Numbered from the stretch's first letter, positions 42,938-56,855 are shown. The stretch: 64,000 nt of DNA from Halichoerus grypus (GCF_964656455.1 NC_135715.1:149475935-149539934), one strand, 5' to 3'. Made by a program: numbers and translations. The notes: generated from the sequence alone by a model not told the origin.

Positions 42938-42960
42938 GGTGGGGGTGGGGGTGGGGATGG
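42938..42960 (+). repeat. GGGGGT repeat
   Basis: G-rich run of three GGGGT/GGGGGT units on the plus strand (C-rich on the gene's coding strand). Confidence 0.85.
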
Positions 42961-43719
42961 AGAGCCTGGCTTACGGTGGACTGGAGCTTGTGCAGTCCTC
43001 ACCAAGATCTGAACTACTGTTCAATGCAAGGCGATTGTTACATGAATAATGAGGGTCCAGAGTTTCTCAGATATGATAAAATTTAAAGAGAATCTAGAAA
43101 TCAGTATTTGTATTTGACATCTCTCACTTTTTTAATGTTATGTAATTCAAATAGTTTTAAAAGCACTGTGTGCAACAAACAAAACATATGCGCAGGCCCA
43201 TTCGGCCTGGGAACTCCAGGAAGGAATGTCTGGTTTAGGGTATACTTTTATGATATGTTTCGAGCCTTTGCTTAGCTCTACCTTTACGGTATTCGTTAAT
43301 GTGTCCTAATTTGTATCTGTTTTATATGATAGCCCACACAAGGAAAGCTTGGGGAGAACTGTTATAAAAGCCAAAGCTATCCTACTCCCAAGGTGTCCTT
43401 GCTTCTAAAATATTGTAGATACATAATTCATTAAAACATTTATAGGTGTATGTATATACACCTGTTTGTATACATGCATATATTTCCTTGCTCTGTCAAT
43501 TGAGAGGGGTAAAAAAAATGACTCCCAGTAGCAATGACGATATATATCTAGGCCTCAGATTGTGGTTTCTACTACCATACTCCAATAAAAGGAGGCTCTT
43601 TGAAGAAATGGCTGATTCTATGACTAAGACAGGAAATATTCAAGATGAGCTTGGAGCATCTTAGAATGCTATAAAGTAAGATAGTACTAAAAAAAGAAAA
43701 AAGGAAAAAAAAACCCCAC

Positions 43720-44485
43720 AATGATGGGGGTATGTCAAAGAGACACCAGAGCCACCTGGAAGAATTCCCAATGGTCAAAGTAGGAAAAATCTAAAAAGGA
43801 AAGTAGCAATGAATTATTACCCAAAGTTTAAAATAAATATCCACAAATCCACACTGATATACATAAATGAAAACAAATGAACGAATGAATGAATGGATGG
43901 AATGTGCAGAATTCCAAATAAATTATGGATGGAACATAACTCCTTCTCTTTAGGTGTGGGCTGCACACAGTGACTTTCTTCCAAAGAGTGCAATATAGAA
44001 AGGAAGAACAATAGTAAATTTACAGTGGAGACACCTGACAAACATTACCTCATGATGAGAGTTGAGAATGGCACTTTACCTCTGAGGTTGTCCTCCCCAA
44101 AATCCACCACCTCAGTCTAATCTTTAGAAGAAAAGTTAGAAAAATCCCAATTAAGCAACATTCTATAAAATAACTAACCAGTACTCCTCAAAACTGTCAA
44201 GGTCATGAAACACAAGGTAAGTCTAGGAAACTCTCAAGGCCAAGAGGAGCCTACGAAGATGTGACAACTAAAGGTGATATGGTATCCTGAATGGGATCCT
44301 GGGACAGAAAGAGGTCATTAGGTAAAACCCAAGGAGATCTGAATAAATATGGACTTTAGTTAATAATAAACTGTCAATACTAGTTAATTAGTTGTTAATA
44401 GAAGATGGTAAGAAGAGGGGAAATTAAGTCTGGAGTGCATCTTTACAATTTTTCTGTAAATCTATAACTTCTAAAATAAAAATAT
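43720..44485 (+). mobile_element. Old L1 3' UTR, long fragment
   Basis: Long match in order to older mammalian L1 3' UTRs: CCTCATGATGAGAGTTGAGA, CAAGGTCATGAAACACAAGG, CCAAGAGGAGCCTACGAAGA, TGGTATCCTGAATGGGATCC, TGGACTTTAGTTAATAATAA and TTTTTCTGTAAATCTATAAC, ending in AAAATAAAAATATATTTT. A GAAT-unit run lies at about 43877-43900. Confidence 0.8.
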
Positions 44486-45124
44486 ATTTTAAGAAATGAC
44501 CAGAAGTTGAAGTATGTCAAAGCATAATTGCTTAGCATTTCTATAATTATCTAGTATAAAAAGCAAAAATGAAAACAAGCATCAAAGTTAAGAAAATCAT
44601 CTATACCAACAGAGAATTCATTTTACCATATATACATACTCCATACAGCACCATACAGAGAAAAGAGCAAAACAAAAATTTCCCAGCACATGAAAACACA
44701 AAGAACACGCCCAAGGCTTCAAAGATGAAGAGTCCTCTGATTCCCACCCCAAAGCTCTTGCCTGGGGGCCAAGTTGCCTTCTTTTCTTTACTCCATCTTA
44801 AACAGATTAGAGAACTGTTGTGAACATCAGTACATTTTTAATCCGGGACGCAAATTGGGCACCTGATTATGAAACAAAGATATGTTTATAGACCAGGAAG
44901 CTCAACACAGAGATACCACTGTACTACAGCAAGACGAATGATAAGGATCCAGAAAATGTATGGATATGTGTGTATAGAGAGAAAGGGAGAGAGAGAATGG
45001 GGAAGTTTATCTTTGCTCAAAATGTATAATGTCGTATTTTCAGAGCTTTAAATCTCCATACTCCTTTCCGCTTAGGCTATTATCTTTACCCTTTCTGATT
45101 TTTGTATTAAGTCTTATTATTCAC

Positions 45125-45470
45125 TGTAGAAGTTTAATATACACTAGGAAAAACAGTGTCTGGTATCAGAAGAGCCAGCTCTACTAATTACTAGCAGAGA
45201 CACCTTGAGTAAGTTATTTCTTTTCCTAAGGCTCGATTTTTCCAATTTAAGAACTAGGTTTAATAATTCTCACCTCAAATAAAATGAGATAATCTACATT
45301 AAAAAGTGTAAACCGCATGGAGCACTGGGTGTTATACGAAAACAATGGATCGTGGATCACCACATCAAAAACCAATGATGTATTATACGGTGACTAACAT
45401 AACATAATAAAATTTAAAAAAAAAAAGTGTAAACTGTTAAGCACGACATAAATATTTCTTGTTGGTTGAT
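45125..45470 (+). repeat. MIR split by an L1 fragment
   Basis: The left part has CAGAAGAGCCAGCTCTACTA, CACCTTGAGTAAGTTATTTC and CACCTCAAATAAAATGAGAT; the right part resumes with AAACTGTTAAGCACGACATA. The L1 piece at 45314-45421 separates them. Confidence 0.65.
45314..45421 (+). mobile_element. Very short L1 3' end with target-site duplication
   Basis: Only the last 108 bases of a carnivore L1 (GCATGGAGCACTGGGTGTTA through TAACATAACATAATAAAATT plus A tail). Flanked by AAAAAGTGTAAAC at 45301-45313 and 45422-45434. Confidence 0.93.
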
Positions 45471-45784
45471 CTAATTCAAATATTCTAAAATGCACTAAAA
45501 AATCACACCTTGCCCGTTTGAGATTTAAATATATTTTTAATAACAAATAATTATTCTTTTATTGAAAGGAACTATAAAATAGCCAGATGTATTCCTTTTA
45601 ATAGAGATGTGCTGAAAGTAAGGTATTCTGGGAATTAAAGCAGGATTGACAGGCAGAGAGAGGGGAGATGAGTAACATGAGCTAAGGATTCCAGATGGTT
45701 TAGTGTGGATGAAATAAGCTGGAAATATAGTGTGCAACAGATCATATTGCATAATGAGCATGCTTCAGGTCACCAGTAATAATA

Positions 45785-45985
45785 AAACCATTTATTAAGT
45801 GTTTATTCTATACAAGGCATTTTTCAGATGTTATCTTATAAATGCTCAAATTTTTATTTGAGGTAGGAATTATTTTCCTATTTCCCCATATTACAGATAA
45901 AGGGACTGGGGCTCACAGGGGCCACTGATTTCCCCAAAGTAGTGAAGAGTCAGTTGTCAAAGCCTTATTTATGTGACTGCAGAAG
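45785..45985 (-). repeat. MIR
   Basis: CCATTTATTAAGTGTTTATT, TTATTTGAGGTAGGAATTAT and CCCATATTACAGATAAAGGG then ACTGGGGCTCACAGGGG follow reversed MIR. Confidence 0.75.
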
Positions 45986-47639
45986 GTGTGTTCTTCATAT
46001 AACCTCAGCCAACAGCTATGTAGTTAGTATATAGTAGAGTGCCCTTCTGACTAGGATGATTTATTTGTGGCTCTGGTTAGAGATCTCCTCTCACCCAATT
46101 AATAAAATAAGTTTATACAGTCACATGGGTCACACGGTTAAAGCAACATTTAAAGTTAACAAATTCTCTTCTCTCAACTCTCCCCTGAATTCTTGAAATT
46201 TACCAGGGCTGCAGAGAGAGACTGAAATGCACTGCTAACTTTCCTCTGGATTCTTAAGGTGTATTCTGACCCATAAAAAAAGTTAACTGGCCAGTTAATT
46301 GGGTCAAAGAGTTTATAGGATTTAGTAGTGAAGATATCTCTTTTAAAATCTTTAAAAATCCAGTTGTCCAATAATATTTCAGTTACTTAATTTCATAATG
46401 AAGTTTTTATGTCAAGGATCAAAGACCAAAAGTTAAGCTTCAGGATACTAAGGAAAGAACTTGAGATATTTTACAGATAATCATGGTATAGAGAGTATCA
46501 AACTCTTCTCTGGAGTCTCTTACATCTCATGCTAAGTGATAATATAAATTTGATGTAATTAATAGCTAGAGTTTTCCCTAATCTATGTAAATATTGAAAA
46601 CATTTTAGATGTTTTAGGTATTTATTTAGATGATTTAGATAGAATAGTACAGACTATTCTAAAAGATTTAAATTAAAACTATATTTTGACGGTTAAAAAT
46701 AATTTTAAACCAAAAATCTCTTTAAAATAGTAAAATTCTTTCTACTACTTTCCAACTAAATATGTCTAAACATTTATAATTCTCCCCAATTCCTTTTTTT
46801 TTTTTTTAATTTTTGAGATAAATGCTTGTAAGTAGACTGTAGATTAGGATCTTCCATTTGGCATCAACGAGCTCACCATAATTGTAATTTTTCTGTATTT
46901 ATGTATATTGTGTACCATTATTTATGTGTATTTTCCATTAAAATCTATTTTAAGTTGACTCTTCCATTTTTTAAGCTTTAAATTTTTAAACTTTGTTCTA
47001 AACAAACCTCAGATTTGATGAGCTATATAGTTTTTCCTAATATACATGTCAACACCAAACTTGCAAAAAATTAAATGTTGTATGCTACCTAAAATATCTC
47101 ATGTAGCATTGAGACTAATGTCTTACGCTTTGGGAAACATTCCCATAGATCATAGAATCTTAGAGTGTAAGTAATTTTTAAAGTCAGCTTATAACAAATA
47201 ATCCTTTCATAAAAAATAATACTTTAAACCTATACCTAGGAGATTATATTTTTGAACGCTACCTCAGCACAATATACTTGCTTTACTTATAATAATGCAT
47301 GGGACCTAGGCTTAATAACCGAGTGCACATATTGGGAACTCAATAATAATAATTATTGTTATATTCATAAATATCCACTAAGGAATTATAACTTAAATCA
47401 TTATTATATATTCCATTTCCTCAGCTTTCAGAGCACTTATCCTCAGATTTTATACTCACATAGAGTCAACTAGAAATTTCGCTCCATACTTCACCTTGAT
47501 CATTTTTCCCTTTCTTTCTGCTTTCAAGATCACAGACATCCTGCAGATTTCATTCTACTGTTGCTACCCTGCAATCTATTTTAAATGTAGCTACTAAAAC
47601 TGTCTTCTTAAGTGGCACTCCAACCATGTCACCTTTCTT

Positions 47640-47842
47640 TTTTTTTTTTTTTTAAAGATTTTATTTATTTATTTGACAGACAGAGACACAGCGAGAGAGG
47701 GAACAGAAGCAAGGGGAGTGGGAGAGGGAGAAGCAGGCTTCCCGTGGAGCAGGGAGCCCGATGTGGGGCTCGATCCCAGGACTCTGGGATCATGACCTGA
47801 GCCGAAGGCAGACGCTTAACGACTGAGCCACCCAGGCGCCCC
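47640..47842 (-). mobile_element. CAN-SINE with 16-base target-site duplication
   Basis: In reverse: long T run, AAAGATTTTATTTATTTATT, ACACAGCGAGAGAGGGAACA and GACTGAGCCACCCAGGCGCC. Flanked by CCATGTCACCTTTCTT at 47624-47639 and 47843-47858; the right copy is followed by AAA, a good endonuclease site. Confidence 0.97.
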
Positions 47843-48584
47843 CCATGTCACCTTTCTTAAACCTCAGCCGTTGCCCTCGCTATGCTCTGCCCCAATAACA
47901 AATTCGTCCACACCTTCAGAATTGTGTCCTTTTCTTTACTCTGATCATTGCTCACACCTTACAAACTTCATCTACTGTTCCCTTATCTGTCTGTGAACTG
48001 GCCTCTTCATTCTCTTAAATGTTATTTTGTATGCTAATTAAAAACCTAGATTAAATAAATAAATAAATCCTTTTCACATCAGCCACAACTACCCACATAT
48101 CTCTCACAGTTTGTGACCCATAATATTCCCTCAGTTCTCAGCCTCTGGCCTCCTGCCACACAGAATATGCCTAGAGTAAGTACTTCCTAGACTACCAAGC
48201 TTCCTATACTTGCATCTGCACCACTTGTTCGGAGGGCTGCTGTATATTGTTGCAGCTTGTACACTTCACAAAGTCTCCAACTGAGAGAGCCAGTGGGAGC
48301 GACATTCATTCCAAGTTCCTGGTGCCATGCCCTGAGCTCGAAGGCCGCGCCTATTGGAAGGAGGGAGGACTTTTTGCTTGCACAAGGGTACTACTCTCCA
48401 CTTGCCTAGGGTCACCCAGAGGGGATGCCTTCTCCAATTCACACCAAAGCTATGTAAAGGCTAGACTTGGCCCTGGAGTCAAGGTTAATACTTCACTTTG
48501 TAGAATTTTCCCCTTACTTAATCGCTTCCTAATCTAGTCTCTCCCACATTCTCTATTAGAGTGAGGCTTCCTTGAAGGCTTGAA

Positions 48585-48940
48585 TGCAGTCTTCATTCAA
48601 CAACTAGGTCCTGAATATCCATTATGTCCCTTATACTTTACAAAATAAAACAAAAACAAAGAATCTTGTTATCAAACAACTTAAACTCTGATCAGAGAAC
48701 CAAAGCACATAGGAAAAACATTCAAACCACCATACACTTTGATTTCCAGTGAAGACTAGTGCTCCAGGCAATGAAAGAGAGATACATGAATATTAGATTA
48801 ACCAGGAAAAACTTCACAGAGGAAGCAGGTCTTGAACCAGCTTTCGAAAAAAGAGTGAGATGTGGCCAGGCTAAAGAAAAGAATGAAGATATTACAGCAC
48901 CATGGAAAACATCCCACAGGTGGAATGTCACAGGTACAGT
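48585..48940 (+). repeat. Ancient mammalian repeat, same family as 32795-33130
   Basis: TTCATTCAACAACTAGGTCC, TGAATATCCATTATGTCCC, and later GAGGAAGCAGGTCTTGAACC. Family not assigned. Confidence 0.4.
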
Positions 48941-50454
48941 GTGCTCAGTCTTTAAAAACATATAGCTGGAGAATGTAATTCTTAAAGAATTTGACATGAT
49001 AATGAAGATTAATATATTAGGGATCACCAGGGCAGAATTTTAGGTCCAATCTGTTTCCCAGATCTTTAGGGGAGGGGAAAAAAAACCCTAGTGTTTGTAT
49101 TTATCATCTGCAAACCAGATGGTTATGGAAAGGGGTGCGGGCTCTCAAAGACATTCTTCCCCTGTAAGAAGCATGTTGCTATGATGTAAGACTCTTGAGC
49201 CTCTAAAAACAGTAAACTCAAAAGCACTTGAGGGCTTTCCGAACAATTCAAAAAATCAAAAGAGAGATAAAGAAAAAAATATGCAGGGTGACACAGACTA
49301 AAAAAAGGAATCTCAGTTTCAGTAAGTGAGTACATAGTTGGGAATTTGCTTACTTTTACCTAGTTAGGGGAGCAAAAGCTTTATTTTTGAGCAAGAGTTT
49401 TCTTAAAGGGGAGGAAGGAAAAACAAATAATGAGTGCTTGTTTATTGCAAATGTTGAATTAGAAAACTGGACAGTGACTTTATAAATATATCTCTAGCTT
49501 CATAAGGACTCAGTAGGCTGCAATGTCCTCATAACTCCACAGTGCTGAAAGACTGGGACCAAACAAAAATATATAAGCAAACATAATATATAGGATTATT
49601 TTTCAAATAATCTGACTGAATGAATTCCATGAGCCATCTTATTAAATTTTAAAAATACACACTTTCTTATCAGGTTTTTTAAATCATAATGAACTTGGGA
49701 AATGGTAAGTGGTTATAATTTCAACAAATAATGTGAAACACAAGATACACTATCGAGTCTGGATGAGTAGAATATCCTGAGCAGTAAGTACAGTTTGAAC
49801 ACTGAGCAGCCCTGACATGCTGATGTGAATGAAGAATTCTCCATTTGGTTCTGAGTAGGAACAGATGCCTCACTTTCTTTTAGAGAGGAAATTACATTCT
49901 ACATAAGAGGAACTCTGCACTGCCAAATTAATAAGATAAGAAATTTATTTCACCATCTCCTGGAATACATTAGCACGCAATTTCCCTACTGTTACTCTTA
50001 CTGAACTAGTGCTTTTTTGAGTTTGGAACCTCATGGAAAGCTGAGCTAATCTAGTCCACAACCAGCATTACCTTCAGAGCACGGAAGAATTCTTTTTAAA
50101 TCTCTACATTATGGAACAATGGAAGCCATGCACTTCCTTATCCCAGATTCTGAATAAGTGGGATGTAAGAGGATTTAAGGATTCTTGCATATATAAAGCA
50201 TTAGAAATACTACAAGGGTACTATAAATTCAACAGATATCTTACTTAAGTAAGTGAAATAATGTGAAAAAAAATCACATCAGGAATTAAGAATAACTTAT
50301 TCCTTGAGCAGCTTTTTCTTGTTTGATATTTTGCCATAGGTTCAAAGCAGTGTTCATTGAATTTCCTATTTAATAGTAAATATATAGTAATACAAATATT
50401 GCTTACTAAAATCATGCAACTAAGCTGAAAATATAAAAGATTCTTTCCTAAAAC

Positions 50455-50660
50455 CCCAAGTATTTATTGAATATCCATTACAGTAGAGCATACTATGTAG
50501 GTGCTATACTGAATTCCAAGAACACAAAGTGAATTAAGACATCATCCCTTCTTTGAGATTCACAGACTAATAGAGGAGGTCAACTCACAAATAATCAGTT
50601 ATAATAGTGCACGGTTACATGTAGGAATAGAAGTATGTACTGGATGTTATGGTAGCCATA
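50455..50660 (+). repeat. Ancient mammalian repeat, same family as 32795-33130
   Basis: CCAAGTATTTATTGAATATC, CTATGTAGGTGCTATACTGA and CACAGACTAATAGAGGAGG. Family not assigned. Confidence 0.4.
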
Positions 50661-50989
50661 GGAATGGGATTCAAATCAAATAGTTTGCAATTATGCATAG
50701 TTATTTGGATCACATATTAAATTATAAACTCTATGAAGGCAAAAATTTTATCTGCACGTATACCAATGTATAATCAGTGTCTACTATGTTGCCTCGATAA
50801 TTGCAGGCATTTAAAAAATTATTGTCATGTAATGAGCTAAAGATTTCATTCAGTAGGATTTCTATGGGGCAAGTACAATATTTTAAAGAAAAGAATATAT
50901 TTGCTAAGTTACTGATCAGAGATATCCTGTATTAAAGTGAGTTCAGGCTATAAAAATGTATAAGATAAGGAAAAAAGTATTTTTTCTCT

Positions 50990-51075
50990 GAGAAGGAAGA
51001 TAAGGAAGAAAAAAGAGAGATAGAGATAAGGACACAGAGGCAGAGAGAGAGAGGGGAGAGAGAGGAGTGAGGAAG
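50990..51075 (+). repeat. GA-rich low-complexity tract
   Basis: Purine-rich run (GAGAGATAGAGATAAGGAC, GAGAGAGAGAGGGGAGAGAG) with a few pyrimidines. Confidence 0.85.
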
Positions 51076-53102
51076 GATGGGGAAAGAAAATAATTGAGAT
51101 CTTAGTCCTTAATAATGCGACCCTTTTTTGGAACCCTAAATCTTCAATTCAATTATTAAATCCTCAAAGACTTGGCATGAATGGCTTTTACTGGGTATAT
51201 GAGTGAGGTGCTGACTCTCACATCTGGACTCACAACAAGGCAAGAGAGTAGAATTACACAGAAGGCAAAGAATCATGGACTTAGGGGAAGTTACATGCAG
51301 TTTAACTGGAAAGTGGCTGACAGCTAACATTTTGGTTATAGTGAAGACATCTTCATTACATTTGAATATATATGGACGATGAAGAAGATGGGAAAAAGTC
51401 TTCCAGAAAGATCTGGGAGAACATACAAAGTTGTGAAATGATACCATTTAGGAAGAACTATACTGGGAAAGAAAAGAAAAAGCTCATGTGGGGAGTAAAT
51501 GAAGACAGCGTAATTAGGGACCAAATTATTAAAATCCTTGGTTGTTAAACTAAAGAATTTGAACCCTATTCTCAATGTTATAGGGGACCATTTTAAACAA
51601 AATAATCAGAAGAGTATACAACAATTAAGAAAGTGAAGATATCTAATAAAGTAATAATAACGTGGATTTACATTGTCATTTTCACATAGGCAGATAGTAT
51701 ACACGTTGGAATGCAAAAATACAGGCCATTACAGACATCTGCTTGCTAGACCTGAATTTTCAGCATCAAGGCAGATTTGAGCAGGAACTGATGCAGGCTG
51801 TATCATGGGTACCCATTTCTGTCTACTAATTGTTTACAATTCAGCTCAGCATTTGGGCAAAAGAAGGAATGCTATATAAAATCATTTAATTTCAGGAGAG
51901 GGAGCTTAGGAAAATGTGGTCATTATAAAAAAGTAAAAAGGAATAGTTTAAAATAAAATAAACCACAGAAAGTCTGGAGACTATTTTAAAATACACCATT
52001 AGAAGCCCAAGATGAATTTTTTGTCATGAATCATAAAAACAAGCCAGATGCAAAAAAAAAGAAAGAAAAAATGCTTTCACAGCAAATTGGTACAGTAAAA
52101 GCTGACTTCGCAGAGAGTAATAGGCATAAACTGTAAAGATTTCCAAATATAAGGGAAAAAAGGAAGCCTCCTAAATGTGACAGATCAGATACAATTAAAA
52201 ATTAGGCAGACCAGAAAAATATTTGCAAGACTATCTTACAAGGAACTTCAAAGCCAATAATGAAAAGGATCCTTAAAAATGTTAAAGAGAAGGAATCCAA
52301 GCACAGAAAACAAAGGAATCCTAAATATAAAACTAGTACATTGGGGGAATACTCAAAGAATGTTTAGTTATTTTCTGTTTTGGTTGGTTTATTCATTTGA
52401 AGATTTCAACACCTAAACTGTATATTGAGGTAGGCATGTCAGAGGTGCCAAAGCCAAATTGCCAAAAACACATTAGGTGTTTCATTCATTAGGAAATCTG
52501 GCACAGAAAAAAAACATCTGTGATGCTATAGCATCTACACAAAAACTATATCAGAGTTAAGAGTGAAATGTTGAATAGGGAGTCAAGACATGTTACCTGT
52601 CAATAACAAATTATACCAAGCCAGAGAAGGTAAATTCTCATGACTCCATTAATAAACACAATGAAGACCTTGGAAATCTAAGACTCATTTCATCCAGGCA
52701 ATTTTATGGAATCTGTTATAAAGTGGAGGATAACTATGTACTTCACACAACAGAACTCACAGAGGAACCATGGTCATGGAAGAGGAAATGATGCTTGACT
52801 AACCTATTAGAGTTGTCAAGCTAAGTAAGCATTTGGACAGGAGAGAACTGGTGGATGTAATTTATTTGTATTTCTAGAAGTCTCTGACAAGGTTCATACC
52901 AAAACTACTTGAATGTTGAGTCACCATGGGATTTAGGAAGATGTTCTGACATGCATAAAGAGCCAGCTTAGAGTCAAGAAACAAAAAGTAGGGCCAAATA
53001 AGTATCTCCTCAGGTAGAGAAGTTCAAATGCTAGAATCTTCCAAGGAGTGGAATGCTATAACTTCTCTAGAAAAAGCAATTCCCATAGAATTCCCTAGAC
53101 TT

Positions 53103-53308
53103 GGGGCACCTGGGTGGCTCAGTCAGTTGGGCATCCAACTCTTGATTTCAGCTCAGGTCATGATCTCAGGGTCCTGGGATTGAGCCCCACATCAGGATCT
53201 GTGCTCAGCCAGGAGTCTGCTTAAGGATTCTCTCCCTCTGCCCGGCCCTCCCTCCCCCATGCATGCTCTCTCTCTCTAAAATAAATAATTAAATCTTAAA
53301 AAAAAAAA
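53103..53308 (+). mobile_element. CAN-SINE, older variant
   Basis: Starts GGGGCACCTGGGTGGCTCAG and has the CCAACTCTTGATTTCAGCTC and GAGTCTGCTTAAGGATTCTC strings of an older CAN-SINE type. Flanked by AGAATTCCCTAGACTT (53087-53102) and AGAATTCTCTAGACTT (53309-53324), one mismatch. Confidence 0.95.
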
Positions 53309-55689
53309 AGAATTCTCTAGACTTATATATAACATCAGAGTGATTTTTATCTTTGAATCTGTCCACAAGCCTTCGCCAAAATTCTAGCACCCCAGCAAGT
53401 TCTCTTGAGTAAGGAGATGAGCCTAGAAAACGTCATGGGACTTAGGTTGCCACTGCTAAGGAAAAATACATAGAGATAGAAAGAATCCAGTGAAAGGCAA
53501 GCACAAACCCAAGGGAGGTAAGCAATCTGAATAAATCCACAGAGAAGATGTGAGGCTTCCAGGCTGAGAAAATGAAGTCAGGAAGAGTGTGAGAGGCCAG
53601 CGAAGTGTAATAAGTCTTGGAGGGGGTCAACTGAGACTGGAAAGATGTAAATAGAGGAGTAAAAAGAAAAGAACATTACAGAGTTGGTATTAAACATAAA
53701 ATCCATATTGCCCTCCAATATGGTGGTAGAAACTTATAAAAGACTGCAATGACCAAGATTTAGCTAAACCTAGGAATACCAGACAAGGTATAAATATATT
53801 TGGAAGTACCTTTAAAAGTCTTTTACCCCTACATATTCTAGAGTCATAAATTTAGCTGAATCTTCATTTTTCTGCAAAGAATCTTCACTGCACAAATTTG
53901 ATCCCATATAAAGATTACTAGTTCATATAGATCATGGTCTTAACCAAAGATGGAATTCCTAAAATGTGTGAAGTTCCTTTTAATGTGATATGGTCTTCTA
54001 TAAGAAATACTGATTGCACTCTATAGAAGTTTGAAGTATGGAAAATGTTACGCCTCCATCAAGGCAACTTCACTCTCTTCTTATCAAAAAGAAAACATGA
54101 TACGAAATTTTAGGTGAAGATTTTCTCATCGTCTTTTATGGTATTTTATGAAATCTTTTTTTGTTGTTTCAGAAACTGGTGATGAAGACAACTAGAACTA
54201 AATTTCTATAAACTTCAAACAAGATTGTTTTAGAAGTGAAATAAATGCAGTAATACTTGCTGATTAATAACCTTGTTAGATTGATATTTGATTGATTACT
54301 AAAATTTTTGGCTTTCCACAATCTAAAATAAATTACTTACTAGTATATTTAATGCCAGATCTAAATTCCATTTAGTTCTAAAAGTCTATGATTCTTTTAA
54401 TAGTCACATGAAATGCAATATCATTTGCAGAGGTCTAACAGAATAAAAACTAATATAATCTTTACATTTAAAAAATAAGAATCCACCATACTATTAACCA
54501 AAGAAATAAATCACACATGATAAGAGTCAATTATAAAATTAAATTGGACTTGGCTAAATATCAACATATTCTGGAAATGCATAAAATGAAGAAACTATAA
54601 GTACATTAAAAATGACGGATTTTTTCCAGTGGGTTAAGATCTACAATCGACATTTCCCCTTTGCTTTTTAAGTATTTAGTGGTTTCAAGATAGTTTGGAA
54701 GGCTAGCATTAGAAATTTCTATTATCAAATCATTAACCTCCAGAATAAAATGTGGCCTTCTATGCCAATATTCCTCTTCCATAGTCAAATTTTTCTAGAG
54801 AAAAAACTCCATGATAATGCTTATTGAAATAGAACCTTTTATTCAGTGTTCTTTGTAAAGTCTTAGTAGAAACTTAAACATAGACTTTTCAAAAATGATA
54901 TATGTCCTATATGGCCATGTAATTTCAAGCTTAGTGCAATGCAAGGGCTTTAAAATCCCTCTGTGAAGTATATTTTATGTGTATCCTCAGTTGCTATGGT
55001 TTGCTTTAATTTATGTAATTATGTATGAGGTCAATATGGAAAACTAGCCCTCACTCATTACTGGCAAACATTCCTGAACAATGTGTGTGCCTCCAGGAAT
55101 CAAACTAACAGGCTCACAGAACACAGCAAGGTCAAATGAAAGCAACCAATTGTTCAGCCACTAAACGGTTGTGATTGTTTCCTATATTACAATTGTACTT
55201 TGGAGATGGCTTAACAGGCAATAAATTACATCCAAGATGCTCTCAGATGACAAGCAACAGCAAAAGAGTTCAGCTAACTGTTACATATCAGGCCACAAAC
55301 ACAAATCTCATTCTGTTAGGTCAATATAAAAATCTTGAAACACAGTGCATAGAAGGGATTTCTATTTGAAATTTAATCAAGTAAAATCCTTTGGGACAAA
55401 AATATTTGAAGATGTAAATTTTAAAGTCCTATAAAAGTTCTCAAAGATTCAAATGTTAATTTTCAATGTTAGTATCTCTGTGGTCTACCATTAATTTTCA
55501 TCTTATAAGGAAATCAACCTAAACCAGGCTTGCATTTCATCACCTCCATTAAAAAAAAAAAATCTTTGAAAGATAAAGAGTTTCATATATATAATAAATG
55601 TTTCATGAGATTCATTGAAAACTCTATTCTCAGATCTTTGTTCTGGAATGAACTTATGGAGCTTGTCTTTGGCTTCTTGAACATGAGAT

Positions 55690-56185
55690 TCATTTACACA
55701 GATCATCAGAAGAAAACAAGAAGCTATTTAGTCCAATGTCTTACGAATCCCTTCTATAGCATCCCTAAGTGACTGTAAAGCTTCTGCTTGGTTACTTCCA
55801 GAGATGGAGAATTTCCCACCTCAATGCAAGCCCGTTCTATTTTCAGGTAGGTCAAATGGTTAAGATCTTCCACAGGGAATCCACATGGCATTTTAGAGAG
55901 TGTGTCTATGTATAAATACTGACCAGTACTCTTTACTGTAATTCAATCAACATATCATGGATTACCGGGCAGCCAAAATCGACCTACCTACACTTTCTAC
56001 TATATGGAGCTACCTTGGTCTGTTGGAGTTATAAGAAATAAGTCTAATTCATTTCCACACAGAAGATTCCTTCAAATATTTTGAGACACACTAACAGGGG
56101 CCCTACCCTCTTATCTTCCTTTCTTATCTTCTGTGATATGAACTCAATTACTTCACCCATTGTATTACAAAAGAATGATCATATT
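55690..56185 (+). repeat. L3/CR1-like ancient LINE fragment
   Basis: GGTTACTTCCAGAGATGGAG, CCCACCTCAATGCAAGCCCG, and later AATAAGTCTAATTCATTTCC and CCTTCAAATATTTTGAGACA follow the order of an old CR1-type LINE 3' end as I remember it. Divergence is high and the family is uncertain. Confidence 0.4.
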
Positions 56186-56586
56186 CTCCCCTGGACATAC
56201 TTCCAAAATGTACTTTCTTTAAACTAAAAGGATCTCTATGGCAAATGGTGTTGGAGTCAGTCCCAAAATTGTTTTATGGTTTACATTTAATAAAGGCATA
56301 ATGACAAATGAAGCAATCTTCAGACTGAAGACACTTATAATCTAGATAGCAGATCCTCTCAAGAAAAGCAATAATGAAAATAATTGTGCTTTGACTGTCT
56401 TATTTTCTATTATATCCATGACTAAAGACATGAATGCATGGCAAAGGCTTAGAGAAGTGATGGTCTAGATAACCTGCAAATTAAGTAAACACCTGACATT
56501 GAGCTATTGCTTTTATAAGATTCCATTTCAGTTAGCTTACTCCTCTTCCACAATGAGTTGCCAAGGTGTGTTTAAATTAAAATCTA

Positions 56587-56855
56587 TGATTCAACAGTCT
56601 TGCACAATTCACAGCACTCACCATAGCACAATCGGAGGGGGAGACGAACCATGAGAGATGATGGACTCTGAAAAACAAACTGAGGGTTCTAGAGGGGAGG
56701 GGGGTGGGAGGATGGGTTAGCCTGGTGATGGGTATTAAAGAGGGCACGTTCTGCATGGAGCACTGGGTGTTATACACAAACAATGGATCATGGAACACTA
56801 CATCAAAAACTAATAATGTAATGTATGGTGATTAACATAACAATAAAAAATTAAA
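56587..56855 (+). mobile_element. L1 3' end with a short inverted 5' arm (twin primed)
   Basis: About 45 bases at 56587-56631 (ending CACTCACCATAGCACA) are in reverse orientation, and 56632-56855 is a plus-strand L1 3' end starting ATCGGAGGGGGAGACGAACC and ending TAACATAACAATAAAAAATT. The repeat AAATTAAAATCTA flanks both arms (56574-56586 and 56856-56868). Confidence 0.88.

Noticed and set aside
42938..42960. A possible G-quadruplex in the GGGGGT repeat
   Set aside because: Only three runs of three or more G are present with short loops; the other two are GG, so a stable four-run structure is not clearly supported.
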